Assembly: GCA_965226285.1 (NCBI GenBank)
Contig: CBDDCQ010000005.1
Span: 496,001-560,000 of the forward strand
Source: CBDDCQ01 sp965226285
GTDB lineage: Bacteria > Bacteroidota > Bacteroidia > Flavobacteriales > Ichthyobacteriaceae
Reading direction: 5' to 3'
Length of the DNA stretch: 64,000 nucleotides
Part shown: positions 8,606-17,363 of the stretch, piece by piece
Layout: the number at the start of each line of letters is the position of its first letter
Numbering within the stretch: the first letter of the stretch is position 1
Translations under genes and position numbers: made by a program
The notes under the pieces: model-generated
Seen by the model: only the letters and a program-made list of their open reading frames with translations
The model's database searches: none
What the model was told of the DNA's origin: nothing

Positions 8606-8726
8606 ACGAATTTTGAATCATAAGATTTTTAAAAAATCAAAAGTTGATTTAATTGAAAAAATAGCAAAAGATCCTAAAAGATATATAGGTTTACAGGCAA
8701 TAAAACACCATATAAATAGCATATAA
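8586..8726 (+). pseudogene. Truncated HinfI-like restriction endonuclease stub
   Basis: A 46-codon frame that starts inside the end of the methyltransferase gene. Its peptide contains KSKVDLIEKIAKDPKRYIGL, which resembles the N-terminal region of HinfI-family endonucleases as I remember it. It then leaves the family pattern and stops. The next 200 bases hold no continuation except a short frame near 8893-8943 ending DEIEKHVPIPL, which could be a C-terminal scrap of the same gene. Probably an inactivated cognate nuclease, or else a small unrelated ORF. The assignment is from remembered family resemblance only. Confidence 0.55.
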
Positions 8727-8930
8727 ACACCCCTTAAAACTTACCCAAAAACACCTAAAAATGAGTTGGTTGTACATAGGGGGTAAAAAAACCTTTTTTT
8801 GTCAAAAATGAGTCAAAAAATGCAAAAATTTAGAATTTTGATAGCAAAAAAAATTGAAAAAGAAATATTAATTCGTCGGATATTAAAATACCTGATAGCT
8901 TATTGCTTGATGAGATTGAGAAACATGTAC

Positions 8931-9698
8931 CTATACCTCTATAATAAGTCCATCATAACCCAAAAATACATTTTGAGGTAGTATTTTTTGTACTTCTTTG
9001 TGTAGCCCTAACTTATGGCTTATATGTATTAGGTATGCCTTTTTAGGTTTGAGTTCATCTATTATATTTAAGGCTTGTTCGAGGTTAAAGTGTACAAAGT
9101 GTTCTTTTAGCCTAAAAGAGTTCAAAACAAGTACTTCTAGATTTTTTAGCTTTTGCTTTTCTTGTGGCAATATGTTACTGGCATCAGTAATATAAGCCAT
9201 GTTTTGAATTTTGTACCCTAATATAGGTAAATTCCCATGCATTACTCGTATAGGAGTAAAAATGTGCTTACCTATTTTAAAATCAGTATCGTCAACTTTA
9301 TTTATAATTAAACTGGGTATATTATCGGCTTTATTAGGTTTAAACATATAGTGAAATCGGTATTTCAAATCTTTAATAACTCTGGCATTTGCGTATGTGG
9401 GTATATCCCCTTGCTTTTGGTAAAATGGACGAATATCTAGTAAACCCGCGGTATGGTCGTTGTGTTCATGAGTAAAGAGCATAGCGTCTAATTTAGAGCA
9501 TTCTACTGATAACATTTGCTGACGAAAATCAGGACCACAATCTATAACAAAGTTCTTATCTTCTATTTGTATTAAAGCAGAAGTACGCATTCTTTTATCT
9601 TTAGGGTCATTGGATTTGCACACTTTGCATTTACAGTTGATTTGGGGTATTCCTTTAGATGCTCCTGTACCTAAAAAATGTAGTTTTATTTTACTCAT
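8931..9698 (-). CDS. MBL-fold metallo-hydrolase, PhnP-like
   Basis: 255 residues. It opens with KLHFLGTGASKGIPQINC, followed by a zinc-ribbon-like CKCKVCKS typical of PhnP-like phosphodiesterases. The metal site FTHEHNDHTAGL (HxHxDH) and the later YITDAS and YLIHISHKLG supply the remaining ligands. Family members hydrolyse cyclic phosphodiesters or related phosphoesters, but the substrate here is unknown. Four bases separate it from nadC upstream, so they are probably cotranscribed. Confidence 0.85.
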   Translation of the reverse strand: MSKIKLHFLGTGASKGIPQINCKCKVCKSNDPKDKRMRTSALIQIEDKNFVIDCGPDFRQQMLSVECSKLDAMLFTHEHNDHTAGLLDIRPFYQKQGDIPTYANARVIKDLKYRFHYMFKPNKADNIPSLIINKVDDTDFKIGKHIFTPIRVMHGNLPILGYKIQNMAYITDASNILPQEKQKLKNLEVLVLNSFRLKEHFVHFNLEQALNIIDELKPKKAYLIHISHKLGLHKEVQKILPQNVFLGYDGLIIEV

Positions 9699-9702
9699 AA
9701 TT

Positions 9703-10548
9703 TTATACGGCTTTAAGGCTTAAATCTACATTGTATATAGAATGGGTAATCGCACCTATAGAAACATAATTTACGCCACATGCTGCATAATTTCTAATGT
9801 TATGTTCATCGATGCCTCCAGAGGATTCTATTTCATATCTTCCCGCTATGAGTGCTACAGCCTTTTTAGTATTTTCATAGTTAAAGTTATCTAACATTAT
9901 TCGGTGTACCCCAGTAGTTTCTAAAACTTGTTTTACTTCGCTTAAATCTCTTAGCTCTACTTCTATTTTTAGGTTTAAATCATTTTTGGCTAGATATGTC
10001 TTTACTTTTTGTACAGCCTTTTTTATCCCTCCTGCAAAATCGATATGGTTATCTTTGAGCATAATCATATCGTAGAGTCCAAATCGATGATTGGCTCCTC
10101 CGCCTATTTTTACTGCCCATTTTTCTAACGCTCTTATGCCAGGAGTGGTCTTTCGAGTATCCAATATTTGTGTATCAAACTCTTGGATTTTTGTAGCTAG
10201 GTAATTAGTTTTTGTAGCAATGGCACTCATTCTTTGCATAGAGTTGAGTACGAGACGTTCCGATTTTAATATAGAATGTATATTTCCATAAGCATAAAAG
10301 ACAATATCTCCATCTTTTACGATATCTCCATCTTTTTTGATGAGTTCTACTTCTATGGTTTTATCCACAAATTTAAATATTCTTTGAGCCATTTCTACTC
10401 CGGCAATAATACAATCTTCCTTTACAATAAGCCTAACTTTACCTTTTTCATTAGCAAGTATGCAAGATAGAGAACTAAAATCCCCAACACCTACATCTTC
10501 TCTGATGCCATTAGATATAATTTTTTGTACTTCGTCCTGAAAATTCAT
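9703..10548 (-). CDS. nadC: Nicotinate-nucleotide pyrophosphorylase (carboxylating)
   Basis: 281 residues, the normal length for quinolinate phosphoribosyltransferase. It makes nicotinate mononucleotide from quinolinate and PRPP in de novo NAD synthesis. Signatures are REDVGVGDFSS near the N-terminus, LNSMQRMSAIATKTN, the substrate-binding ILDTRKTTPGIRALEKWAV, KIGGGANHRFGLYDMIMLKD, and the C-terminal barrel strands IMLDNF, IESSGGI and VNYVSIGAITHS. Confidence 0.96.
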   Translation of the reverse strand: MNFQDEVQKIISNGIREDVGVGDFSSLSCILANEKGKVRLIVKEDCIIAGVEMAQRIFKFVDKTIEVELIKKDGDIVKDGDIVFYAYGNIHSILKSERLVLNSMQRMSAIATKTNYLATKIQEFDTQILDTRKTTPGIRALEKWAVKIGGGANHRFGLYDMIMLKDNHIDFAGGIKKAVQKVKTYLAKNDLNLKIEVELRDLSEVKQVLETTGVHRIMLDNFNYENTKKAVALIAGRYEIESSGGIDEHNIRNYAACGVNYVSIGAITHSIYNVDLSLKAV

Positions 10549-10570
10549 AGGTATATGATTTATTTTGCAT

Positions 10571-11284
10571 TTATGCCTGTATAATGAATATCATAGGTCT
10601 TTTGTGTAGGTCTAATTTTTTATGTTTCCATTGGTTAACAGTTAAAGTTTGAATAAATTCACTCGATAAACTAATATCTATAGCTAGACATACTCTAGTA
10701 TTTGGTTTGCAGTGTGTTATAATGTCTCTTAGCATTTTATCATTTCTATATGGAGTTTCTATAAATATTTGAGATTGCTTGAAATTTTTAGATTTTTTCT
10801 CAAGTGTCTTAATAGTCCTTTTTCTATCGTCTTTATTTATAGGCAGATACCCATTGAACGCAAAGTTTTGTCCATTCATACCTGATGCCATCATAGCCAT
10901 AAGTATAGATGATGGACCCACTAGAGGAACTACTCGTATATTTTTTCTATGTGCTATCTTTATAATTTCACTACCGGGGTCTGCTATGGCAGGACATCCT
11001 ACTTCGGAAAGTATTCCCACATTTATTCCCAAAGCACAAGGAGTTAAAAAAGTTTCAAATTCTATCGAAACAGTAAATTTATTTAAACATTTTATAATTA
11101 ATTTATTTTGTGGTTTTTCAGGGACAATTTTCCTGATAAATTTGCGTGCAGTTTTTTCATTTTCTACGATATAGTAGTCTATCTTAGAAATATGTTGTCT
11201 CACAGATTCAGGCAATACTTCCATAGGGTTAATTTCTCCCATAGTAGTGGGTATCAAATAAAGTTTTCCTTTGGTTAGACTCAC
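10571..11284 (-). CDS. RsmI-like SAM-dependent methyltransferase
   Basis: 237 residues of the tetrapyrrole-methylase fold. It starts GKLYLIPTTMGEINP and contains the SAM-binding turns ILSEVGCPAIADPGSEI and VPLVGPSSILMAMMASG, characteristic of the RsmI group. True RsmI 2'-O-methylates C1402 of 16S rRNA. This shorter Bacteroidota paralogue (typical PTTMG instead of ATPIGN at the N-terminus) may have another target, so no gene symbol is given. Its start overlaps the phosphatase stop by 4 bases. Confidence 0.83.
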   Translation of the reverse strand: MSLTKGKLYLIPTTMGEINPMEVLPESVRQHISKIDYYIVENEKTARKFIRKIVPEKPQNKLIIKCLNKFTVSIEFETFLTPCALGINVGILSEVGCPAIADPGSEIIKIAHRKNIRVVPLVGPSSILMAMMASGMNGQNFAFNGYLPINKDDRKRTIKTLEKKSKNFKQSQIFIETPYRNDKMLRDIITHCKPNTRVCLAIDISLSSEFIQTLTVNQWKHKKLDLHKRPMIFIIQA

Positions 11285-11736
11285 GATAAATTATATTTTT
11301 CTACTATGATATTGCAAACCTTGTCAAGCATACGGAATACATCTTCAAATCCCATATCTTCACCGTAGTAGGGATCAGGCACCTCTATGTTTTCATTTTC
11401 AAATTGTTCATTCATTATCATCTTCACCTTGCTTTTATCCTGATCGTTTCTGGCTAATGTTAAAACATGCTGATAATTAGATTTATCCATGGTGTAAATA
11501 ATGTCAAAAGTATCAAAATCGTTAAAGTGAAATTGCCTACATTTTTGTTGCGAAATATCTATACCATATTTAGATGCTATGGCTATAGAGCGAATATCAG
11601 GTTTTTTACCTATATGGTAATTTAGTGTCCCGGCAGAGTCTACCTTAATATTTTCATTTACTTTAGAAGATAATATACCTTCTGCTAAAGGAGATCTACA
11701 AATATTACCTAAACAAACCATAAGAATATATTTCAT
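11281..11736 (-). CDS. Low-molecular-weight protein tyrosine phosphatase
   Basis: 151 residues. The N-terminal catalytic P-loop VCLGNICRSPLAEGI has the CX5R signature (Cys nucleophile, Arg, Ser), and the general-acid loop is IEVPDPYYGED. YTMDKSNYQHV is the usual middle motif. Bacterial members act on tyrosine kinases of exopolysaccharide export or on phosphoarginine; which applies here is not visible. It lies 14 bases after dnaA and overlaps the RsmI-like gene. Confidence 0.93.
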   Translation of the reverse strand: MKYILMVCLGNICRSPLAEGILSSKVNENIKVDSAGTLNYHIGKKPDIRSIAIASKYGIDISQQKCRQFHFNDFDTFDIIYTMDKSNYQHVLTLARNDQDKSKVKMIMNEQFENENIEVPDPYYGEDMGFEDVFRMLDKVCNIIVEKYNLS

Positions 11737-11750
11737 TACTATTTTAGTAC

Positions 11751-13172
11751 TTAGTTATCTATATTTTTCTTGATTTCTTGGATATAATTCTTAATTTTTT
11801 TATCTGTACTTATTAAGTTATTTATCGTTTTACAAGCGTGTAATACTGTAGAGTGATCTCTGTTTCCTGTTTTTCTACCTATTATAGAAAACGGGGATTT
11901 GGTATATTCTTTGGCTAAGTACATAGAAGTATGTCTAGCTTGTACAATATTTCTCTTTCTAGATTTGGATTTAATATCTTCTAGTTGAATGTCAAAATAT
12001 TTACATACTATTTTCTGAATATCTTCTATTGTAATAGATTTATCTAATTTTTTGATATAGTTAGAGATAATCTCCTTTACTAATGATAGTCCAATCTCTT
12101 TTTTATCTATCAGTGAATAAGCAATTATGGCAGTAAGTACTCCTTCTAATTCTCTTATATTGGTATTTACATTTTCAGCTATATAGTCTATAATACTTTC
12201 TTTTAATGTAATACCATCTTTAAAAGCTTTGCATTTAAGGATGTCTTTTCTCATCTGAACTCCAGGAGATTTTATTTCAGAAGATAAACCCCACTTGAAT
12301 CTTGATAACAATCTTTCATCAATATCTTGTATTTCTACAGGCGATTTATCAGATGTAATGATTAGTTGTTTGCCATTTTGGTATAGATGTTCAAAAATAT
12401 GAAAGAAAACTTCCTGAGTACCTTTTCTACCGGACAAAAATTGAATATCATCTACTATTAATAAGTCAATTTGTTGATAAAAGTGAATAAAATCAATTTT
12501 ATTATTATTCCTTACTGCTGTAGTATATTGTTGCATAAATTTTTCAGCAGAAATATATAGTACGATCTTTTCCGGAAATTTTTCTTTGACTTCTAGTCCT
12601 ACTGCATTTGCAAAATGGGTTTTTCCTATTCCATATTTTCCATGTACAAATAGAGGATTAAAAGAGTTATTTCCTAGATTTGTAGAGATAGCTTTCCCAG
12701 CGATACAAACGAGTCTATTACTATCTCCTTCTACAAAGTTCTCGAAAGTATAGTTGAAATTAAGTTGAGGATCTATTTTAATACTTTGTAAGCCAGGAAC
12801 TATTTGAGGATTACTTATTTTACTGTTTTCATGATAGGGTCGAATAGTTAAACTTTGATTTGCAGGAGGCGTTTTATGATTACTAGGTCTAACAAGAGCC
12901 GTACTATCATTACTATGTTCCATAGTTATTCGGTATAAGAGTTTTCCTTCTTTACCTAATTGATTATATAGAGCTGTTTTTAGTAATTTAATATAGTGTG
13001 CTTCTATATACTCATAAAAGAAATGAGTAGGTACCTCTATTGTTAACTCAATATTGTTCAGGTTTATAGGTTTAATGGGTTTAAACCAGGTATTATAAGC
13101 TTGTTGAGAGGATAGATTATCCTCAATGAATTTTAAACAATTCTTCCAAAATATTTTAACATCAATAGACAC
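11751..13172 (-). CDS. dnaA: Chromosomal replication initiator DnaA
   Basis: 473 residues with all four domains: N-terminal oligomerisation domain (WFKPIKPINLN), a variable linker around 90-130, the AAA+ domain with Walker A HGKYGIGKTHFANA (about 175-188) and Walker B LLIVDDIQFL, the sensor region DERLLSRFKWGL, and the DNA-binding domain with TSMYLAKEYT and the signature GNRDHSTVLHACKTI. It is the first gene of the minus-strand run with the phosphatase, the RsmI-like enzyme and probably nadC. I found no cluster of TTATCCACA boxes nearby, so the window does not show oriC. Confidence 0.97.
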   Translation of the reverse strand: MSIDVKIFWKNCLKFIEDNLSSQQAYNTWFKPIKPINLNNIELTIEVPTHFFYEYIEAHYIKLLKTALYNQLGKEGKLLYRITMEHSNDSTALVRPSNHKTPPANQSLTIRPYHENSKISNPQIVPGLQSIKIDPQLNFNYTFENFVEGDSNRLVCIAGKAISTNLGNNSFNPLFVHGKYGIGKTHFANAVGLEVKEKFPEKIVLYISAEKFMQQYTTAVRNNNKIDFIHFYQQIDLLIVDDIQFLSGRKGTQEVFFHIFEHLYQNGKQLIITSDKSPVEIQDIDERLLSRFKWGLSSEIKSPGVQMRKDILKCKAFKDGITLKESIIDYIAENVNTNIRELEGVLTAIIAYSLIDKKEIGLSLVKEIISNYIKKLDKSITIEDIQKIVCKYFDIQLEDIKSKSRKRNIVQARHTSMYLAKEYTKSPFSIIGRKTGNRDHSTVLHACKTINNLISTDKKIKNYIQEIKKNIDN

Positions 13173-13280
13173 TTATTTATTTAAAGTATAAAAAATTAGA
13201 CAAATTTTAAAGATGCAAAATTGAGTATAATTATACCATAAAAAAAATGTTTAAATCTTTTTTTTAAGAAAAATTAGGTT

Positions 13281-13288
13281 TAAATTTG
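13281..13288 (+). promoter_or_regulatory. Promoter -7 box for thioesterase gene
   Basis: TAAATTTG matches the Bacteroidota -7 consensus TAnnTTTG and lies 22 bases before the ATG at 13311. No clear TTTG -33 element is seen, so this is a partial match. Confidence 0.5.
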
Positions 13289-13310
13289 CGTCAATTAAGA
13301 CACATAGCAA

Positions 13311-13715
13311 ATGTTAAAAAACTTAATAAATATAAGGGCTAGGTATGCAGAGACAGACCAAATGGGCTATGTGTATCACGGCAATTATGCAGAGTATTAT
13401 GAAGTGGGTAGAGTAGAACTTTTAAGACAAATGGGTATCCGTTATAAAGACTTAGAGGAACAAGGCGTTTTAATGCCTGTTACCTCTATGAATATAAAGT
13501 TTTTAAGACCTGCTCGATACGATGATTTGATAAGTATATGTACTTCCATCAAGGAGTTTTCTACCCATAGTAAAAGGATAAAATTTTACTATGAACTCAA
13601 AAATGAGCAAGAAAAAGTCTTAAATATAGGTGAAGTGGTACTAGCTTTTGTAGATAAAAACTCTGGTAAATCTATAGAAGTTCCTAAAGTAATTGTAGAG
13701 GCATTGGAAAAGTAA
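13311..13715 (+). CDS. Acyl-CoA thioesterase, YbgC/FadM-type hotdog fold
   Basis: 134 residues. The motif RYAETDQMGYVYHGNYAEYYEVGR contains the Asp and Tyr/His positions of 4-hydroxybenzoyl-CoA-type thioesterases, followed by the hotdog strand MNIKFLRPARYDDL. These cytoplasmic enzymes cleave short or medium acyl-CoA esters, and the natural substrate is unclear. Divergent from dnaA and convergent with the peptidase gene, with one base between the stops. Confidence 0.9.
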   Translation: MLKNLINIRARYAETDQMGYVYHGNYAEYYEVGRVELLRQMGIRYKDLEEQGVLMPVTSMNIKFLRPARYDDLISICTSIKEFSTHSKRIKFYYELKNEQEKVLNIGEVVLAFVDKNSGKSIEVPKVIVEALEK

Positions 13716-13716
13716 A

Positions 13717-15462
13717 TTAATATTTTATTATTTTTCGTGTAAATAGTTGCTCATTTATTTCTATTTTAATGATATATATGCCTGAAGGGTAATTGTTTCC
13801 CATAAGATAAATTTCTTTATCTAAGGTAAATATGCTTTCAATGTTTACAGCATTCATATTATAGATATTAATCTTTTTTTCACCACTATCAGGTAGTTCG
13901 ATGGTAAGAATTCCTCCTTGAGTAAAATCACTTAAATTTTTTAGTTTAATACCATTGTTCATACGTTTATAATTTACACTCAGGGATAAACCTGGAATTT
14001 TTATATCAATTCCATATTTTGAGAATATTTTGTGTACAATATCTCGTTTTCCCATGTCTTTATCTTCAGCAATTATTTTTAGCGTATATTCAGCCATTTG
14101 TTTCATATTCATATTATTGCTTAATCCCATGAGGCTTTTTATAGCGAGTTTGTCGGTGTAATTTCTACCTAATTTATCATAAATATCTACAAAAATAGAA
14201 CACCAAAAATCTGTGTTTGTATAAATGGAATTGAATTTTAAATCTGGATACTTTTTATCAGAGGTAGCTTTTCTTCCAGACCAAGAACTATTTCCATCCC
14301 AGTTGAATATTTTAGTCCAGTTATAATCGTTGATAGATCTAGAATAAGATACTGCAAAATAATCGCAAAAAGCCTCTTCTATACATTTTCTCTCTATGCC
14401 CATTCTTGTGTTTTTGGCTAACTCAAATGCCAACGAGTGAAAAAGTTCATGGGCTATATTATCTGCATCTTCGGCATCGTCTATACCCCCAGTACCAAAG
14501 GCTAATAGCCTTTCACTATAGCTATAAGAAGACATATCTTGACCGTATTCACCATTAGCATCTACGCTAATTTGATATTTGGGAGTTTGAACGTGTAGCG
14601 TATTTACTAGATAATCTTTTAGGGTAGTCAGATGATAAAAGGCATTGGCTTGTTCAAAGGCATCATCACTTCTGTTGAATAGAAATTGACCTGTTTTACT
14701 TTTGGTGGGTTCTATATTGGGCGGCTGTACATCTACAATTTTAAAATATTCATTTTCTAAATAATAAAAGCCGTCAGATTTTAGAGTACCTCTGCTTTTT
14801 ACCTCTACTAATTGGCTATTTAAATCATCGTTATTGGCATCCCCGTTGTCTTTATATCCCCTTTCTCCATAAGTTACTCCAGCAGAGGTAATGGGGTCAG
14901 GATTAAATACATTTAGAGTAATGTTTTTGTTGTATGCTTTTTGTTTTTCATCTCTTACTAATTGCCCTTTGGAGTTGTATATTTTTTTTGTTCCGCTTTT
15001 AGATATTTGCATTTGTCCAAGTTCTAAGACGTTATGAGTATAAAGCCATATTTTATAAGTGGTTTCAGAGGTATTTTGAATAGGAAGAACAGGAGAATCC
15101 TTTAGGATATGAGTTTTGTCAGTTATATTTATAGTGTTATCGGCTATGGAAAATAATTTTCCTTTTGGAGTTATAATAATCCTTATGGTTGCACCATATA
15201 TTTTAACTTCACTAAAAACCTGATTGAATTGGATTTGCCTACCAAATTCATTTTTTTCATTATAATTTAGTACTAATTTAGTGTTTTTTAAATTGGGAAT
15301 ATACTGGTTTAAATATTGTTTAATATCTATTTGATGGATGTAAATATTTTGTGGGTAGGTAATACGAGTTTTGCCACTTTCTAAAAATTTATCATATTTG
15401 TTATCCTGAGCCTCGCCAACTAAAGCAAAGAGATAGAATAGGTAAAATAAACTACGATACAT
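13717..15462 (-). CDS. Secreted M4-like metallopeptidase with T9SS sorting domain
   Basis: 581 residues. A short signal peptide (LFYLFYLFALVGEAQ) is followed by a propeptide-like region (GRQIQFNQVFSEVKIYG ... GKLFSIADNT) resembling the FTP fold of thermolysin proenzymes. The zinc site is HELFH (about residue 338) with a downstream EEAFCDYF about 24 residues on; the EAxxD pattern matches the third zinc ligand region of M4 enzymes. The last 75 residues (INIYNMNAV, YPSGIYIIKIEI, LFTRKIIKY) form a type A T9SS sorting domain, so the product should be exported by the type IX system. The middle domain diverges strongly from classical thermolysin, and the substrate is unknown. Confidence 0.85.
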   Translation of the reverse strand: MYRSLFYLFYLFALVGEAQDNKYDKFLESGKTRITYPQNIYIHQIDIKQYLNQYIPNLKNTKLVLNYNEKNEFGRQIQFNQVFSEVKIYGATIRIIITPKGKLFSIADNTINITDKTHILKDSPVLPIQNTSETTYKIWLYTHNVLELGQMQISKSGTKKIYNSKGQLVRDEKQKAYNKNITLNVFNPDPITSAGVTYGERGYKDNGDANNDDLNSQLVEVKSRGTLKSDGFYYLENEYFKIVDVQPPNIEPTKSKTGQFLFNRSDDAFEQANAFYHLTTLKDYLVNTLHVQTPKYQISVDANGEYGQDMSSYSYSERLLAFGTGGIDDAEDADNIAHELFHSLAFELAKNTRMGIERKCIEEAFCDYFAVSYSRSINDYNWTKIFNWDGNSSWSGRKATSDKKYPDLKFNSIYTNTDFWCSIFVDIYDKLGRNYTDKLAIKSLMGLSNNMNMKQMAEYTLKIIAEDKDMGKRDIVHKIFSKYGIDIKIPGLSLSVNYKRMNNGIKLKNLSDFTQGGILTIELPDSGEKKINIYNMNAVNIESIFTLDKEIYLMGNNYPSGIYIIKIEINEQLFTRKIIKY

Positions 15463-15545
15463 TTAGATAAACACCTTTTTTGCAAATATAATAGTTTTTT
15501 ATTTATTTATAATATATTTGTCGTTGATTTCTATAAGAAAACACC
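15463..15545. promoter_or_regulatory. Divergent promoter region, peptidase / truB
   Basis: Two perfect -7 boxes face away from each other: TATATTTG on the minus strand (15483-15490, toward the peptidase) and TATATTTG on the plus strand (15513-15520, toward truB). Convincing -33 elements were not seen. Confidence 0.5.
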
Positions 15546-16235
15546 ATGACCTTACAAGATTATAAAGATGGGCAAATTATTTTGATAGACAAACCATCAG
15601 AATGGAGTTCTTTTGATGTAATTAAAAAGATAAAATACCATATCCTAAATAATTATAAGGAAAAAAAAATAAAAATAGGGCATGCCGGAACATTAGATCC
15701 TTTAGCTACAGGATTACTTATCGTATGCACAGGTAAATTTACCAAGAAAATCCCTCAGATACAAGATGAAATAAAAGAATATACGGGTACTATAAAGCTA
15801 GGGGCTACTACTGCATCATATGATATGGAAACGCAGGAGAGTAAGCAGTTTAAAATCTCTCATATTACAAAGGAGAAAATACATCAGTTAGCCCAACAAA
15901 TGACAGGTAAACAATGGCAAGTGCCACCTGTTTTTTCTGCACTCAAAAAAGATGGTAAGAGACTGTATGAATTTGCAAGAAAAAATATAGAGGTAGATAT
16001 ACCTAAAAGGCTTATTCATATTATGGAATTTGAAATTGTAGAAGTTGATATGCCTTTAGTTCATTTTAGAATAGTTTGTAGTAAAGGAACTTATATTAGA
16101 AGTATAGCCAATGATTTGGGTAAGAGTTTAAATTCAGGAGGATACTTGACTTCACTTAGGAGAACTAAAATAGGAAATTGGGATGTAAGAAATGCCATTT
16201 CTCCAGAACAGGTTATTTCAAATAAAATAATATGA
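15546..16235 (+). CDS. truB: tRNA pseudouridine(55) synthase
   Basis: 229 residues. Catalyses U55 to pseudouridine in the T loop of tRNAs. The catalytic segment KIGHAGTLDPLATGLLIVCTG carries the essential Asp. Other family signatures are EYTGTIKLGATTASYDMET, QVPPVFSALKKDGKRLYEFAR and CSKGTYIRSIANDLG. It is about 229 residues because it lacks a C-terminal PUA extension, as in other Bacteroidota. It overlaps the next gene by 4 bases. Confidence 0.96.
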   Translation: MTLQDYKDGQIILIDKPSEWSSFDVIKKIKYHILNNYKEKKIKIGHAGTLDPLATGLLIVCTGKFTKKIPQIQDEIKEYTGTIKLGATTASYDMETQESKQFKISHITKEKIHQLAQQMTGKQWQVPPVFSALKKDGKRLYEFARKNIEVDIPKRLIHIMEFEIVEVDMPLVHFRIVCSKGTYIRSIANDLGKSLNSGGYLTSLRRTKIGNWDVRNAISPEQVISNKII

Positions 16236-16567
16236 AAATTTTAAAAAATATTACGCTTTTTACAGGTTTACTTTGGATAATAAATGGTTTCATAACTATA
16301 GGAAGTATCTATTTATCTTATATAGGTATTGTTGTGAATTGCATTGTAGGCATGTTATTTATTTTAATAGGTATATACTTTTATAAAAGGGGGAAAATTT
16401 TGTTAGAACTTTTGACAAAAACCTCGGATTCCTTACCTCACAAACTTCGTAAAAAAGTGATTACCTCAGAGATCATATTAACTGCAGGAATTTTATTTAT
16501 TGGCTTTATAATACTTTGTGCTATTTCATCAAGGGTGTTTAGAGAAGGCTTTGCCGTATTTGGTTAA
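16232..16567 (+). CDS. Small integral membrane protein, unknown function
   Basis: 111 residues with three likely membrane spans: about 8-28 (LFTGLLWIINGFITIGSIYL), 31-50 (GIVVNCIVGMLFILIGIYFY) and 78-98 (ILTAGILFIGFIILCAISSR). A basic loop (SLPHKLRKKVITSE) lies between spans 2 and 3. The ATG overlaps the truB stop (ATGA), implying one operon. I do not recognise the family. Confidence 0.7.
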   Translation: MKILKNITLFTGLLWIINGFITIGSIYLSYIGIVVNCIVGMLFILIGIYFYKRGKILLELLTKTSDSLPHKLRKKVITSEIILTAGILFIGFIILCAISSRVFREGFAVFG

Positions 16568-16597
16568 ATGTTGTAAAGTATATCTATACATTAAATT

Positions 16598-17242
16598 TTA
16601 TTTTTTAAAATATTTTATACAATGGAATACCATTAAAGCCACAAAAGCACCTAAAACAGGAGCTAGTATATATATCCAAAGGTGCTGAATATTTCCTGAA
16701 ATAAGAGCAGGTGCTATAGAACGTGCTGGATTCATAGACGCACCACATATAGGACCTGCAAAGGTAGCTTCTAAACATACTATCATTCCCACTGCAAATG
16801 CAGTAAACTTTTTATATGGACTATGAGAAACTTGTAATATGGTAAGCATTAGAAAGAACGTGAGTAAAACTTCTAGTACAAAAGATTGTGCAATACTACC
16901 ACTGGGTAAGGTAGTTCCCAGATGAGAGTGATGTTGAAACAACCATTTTAGTATAACACTTGCTAATATACCTCCTATAAGTTGAAAATATATATACAAG
17001 ATAGAATGCTTGATGGAAATTTCTTTTTTTAGGCAGAATACGATAGTAACGGCGGGGTTGATATGAGCCCCAGAGATATGACCAAAACATAAAATCATGG
17101 CTGTAACTACCATTCCAAATACTAATCCTATGCCCACTTGAGTAACGATTCCACCTGATATATCATTAATAATTATAGAACCTGTGCCACAAAAAACCAA
17201 GACAAACGTTCCTAAAAATTCACTTATATATTTTTGTATCAT
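16598..17242 (-). CDS. aqpZ: Aquaporin, AqpZ-type MIP channel
   Basis: 214 residues with six membrane spans and both half-helix motifs: SGAHINPAVT (first NPA) and CGASMNPARSIAPALI (second NPA followed by the selectivity Arg). The short loops and AqpZ-like length favour a water channel over a glycerol facilitator. It begins YISEFLGTFVLVFCGTGS, as in AqpZ. It is convergent with the truB operon. Confidence 0.92.
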   Translation of the reverse strand: MIQKYISEFLGTFVLVFCGTGSIIINDISGGIVTQVGIGLVFGMVVTAMILCFGHISGAHINPAVTIVFCLKKEISIKHSILYIYFQLIGGILASVILKWLFQHHSHLGTTLPSGSIAQSFVLEVLLTFFLMLTILQVSHSPYKKFTAFAVGMIVCLEATFAGPICGASMNPARSIAPALISGNIQHLWIYILAPVLGAFVALMVFHCIKYFKK

Positions 17243-17363
17243 TGCAGCTTGCTTTTATGAATCTGCTATATTAATAATTTTTTTCTATTTTTGGGGAGAT
17301 ATTAAACTGGGTGTTTTGCACTGTTTAGTTTAGATAATATTTGCCAATATATTTAAAGTTTAA

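Noticed and set aside
8799..8981. A 60-codon plus-strand frame after the HinfI-like stub
   Set aside because: Lys/Ile-rich low complexity, runs into the opposite-strand MBL gene and has no family signature.
13173..13310. Replication origin next to dnaA
   Set aside because: No cluster of TTATCCACA-like boxes or AT-rich direct repeats distinct from background was found.
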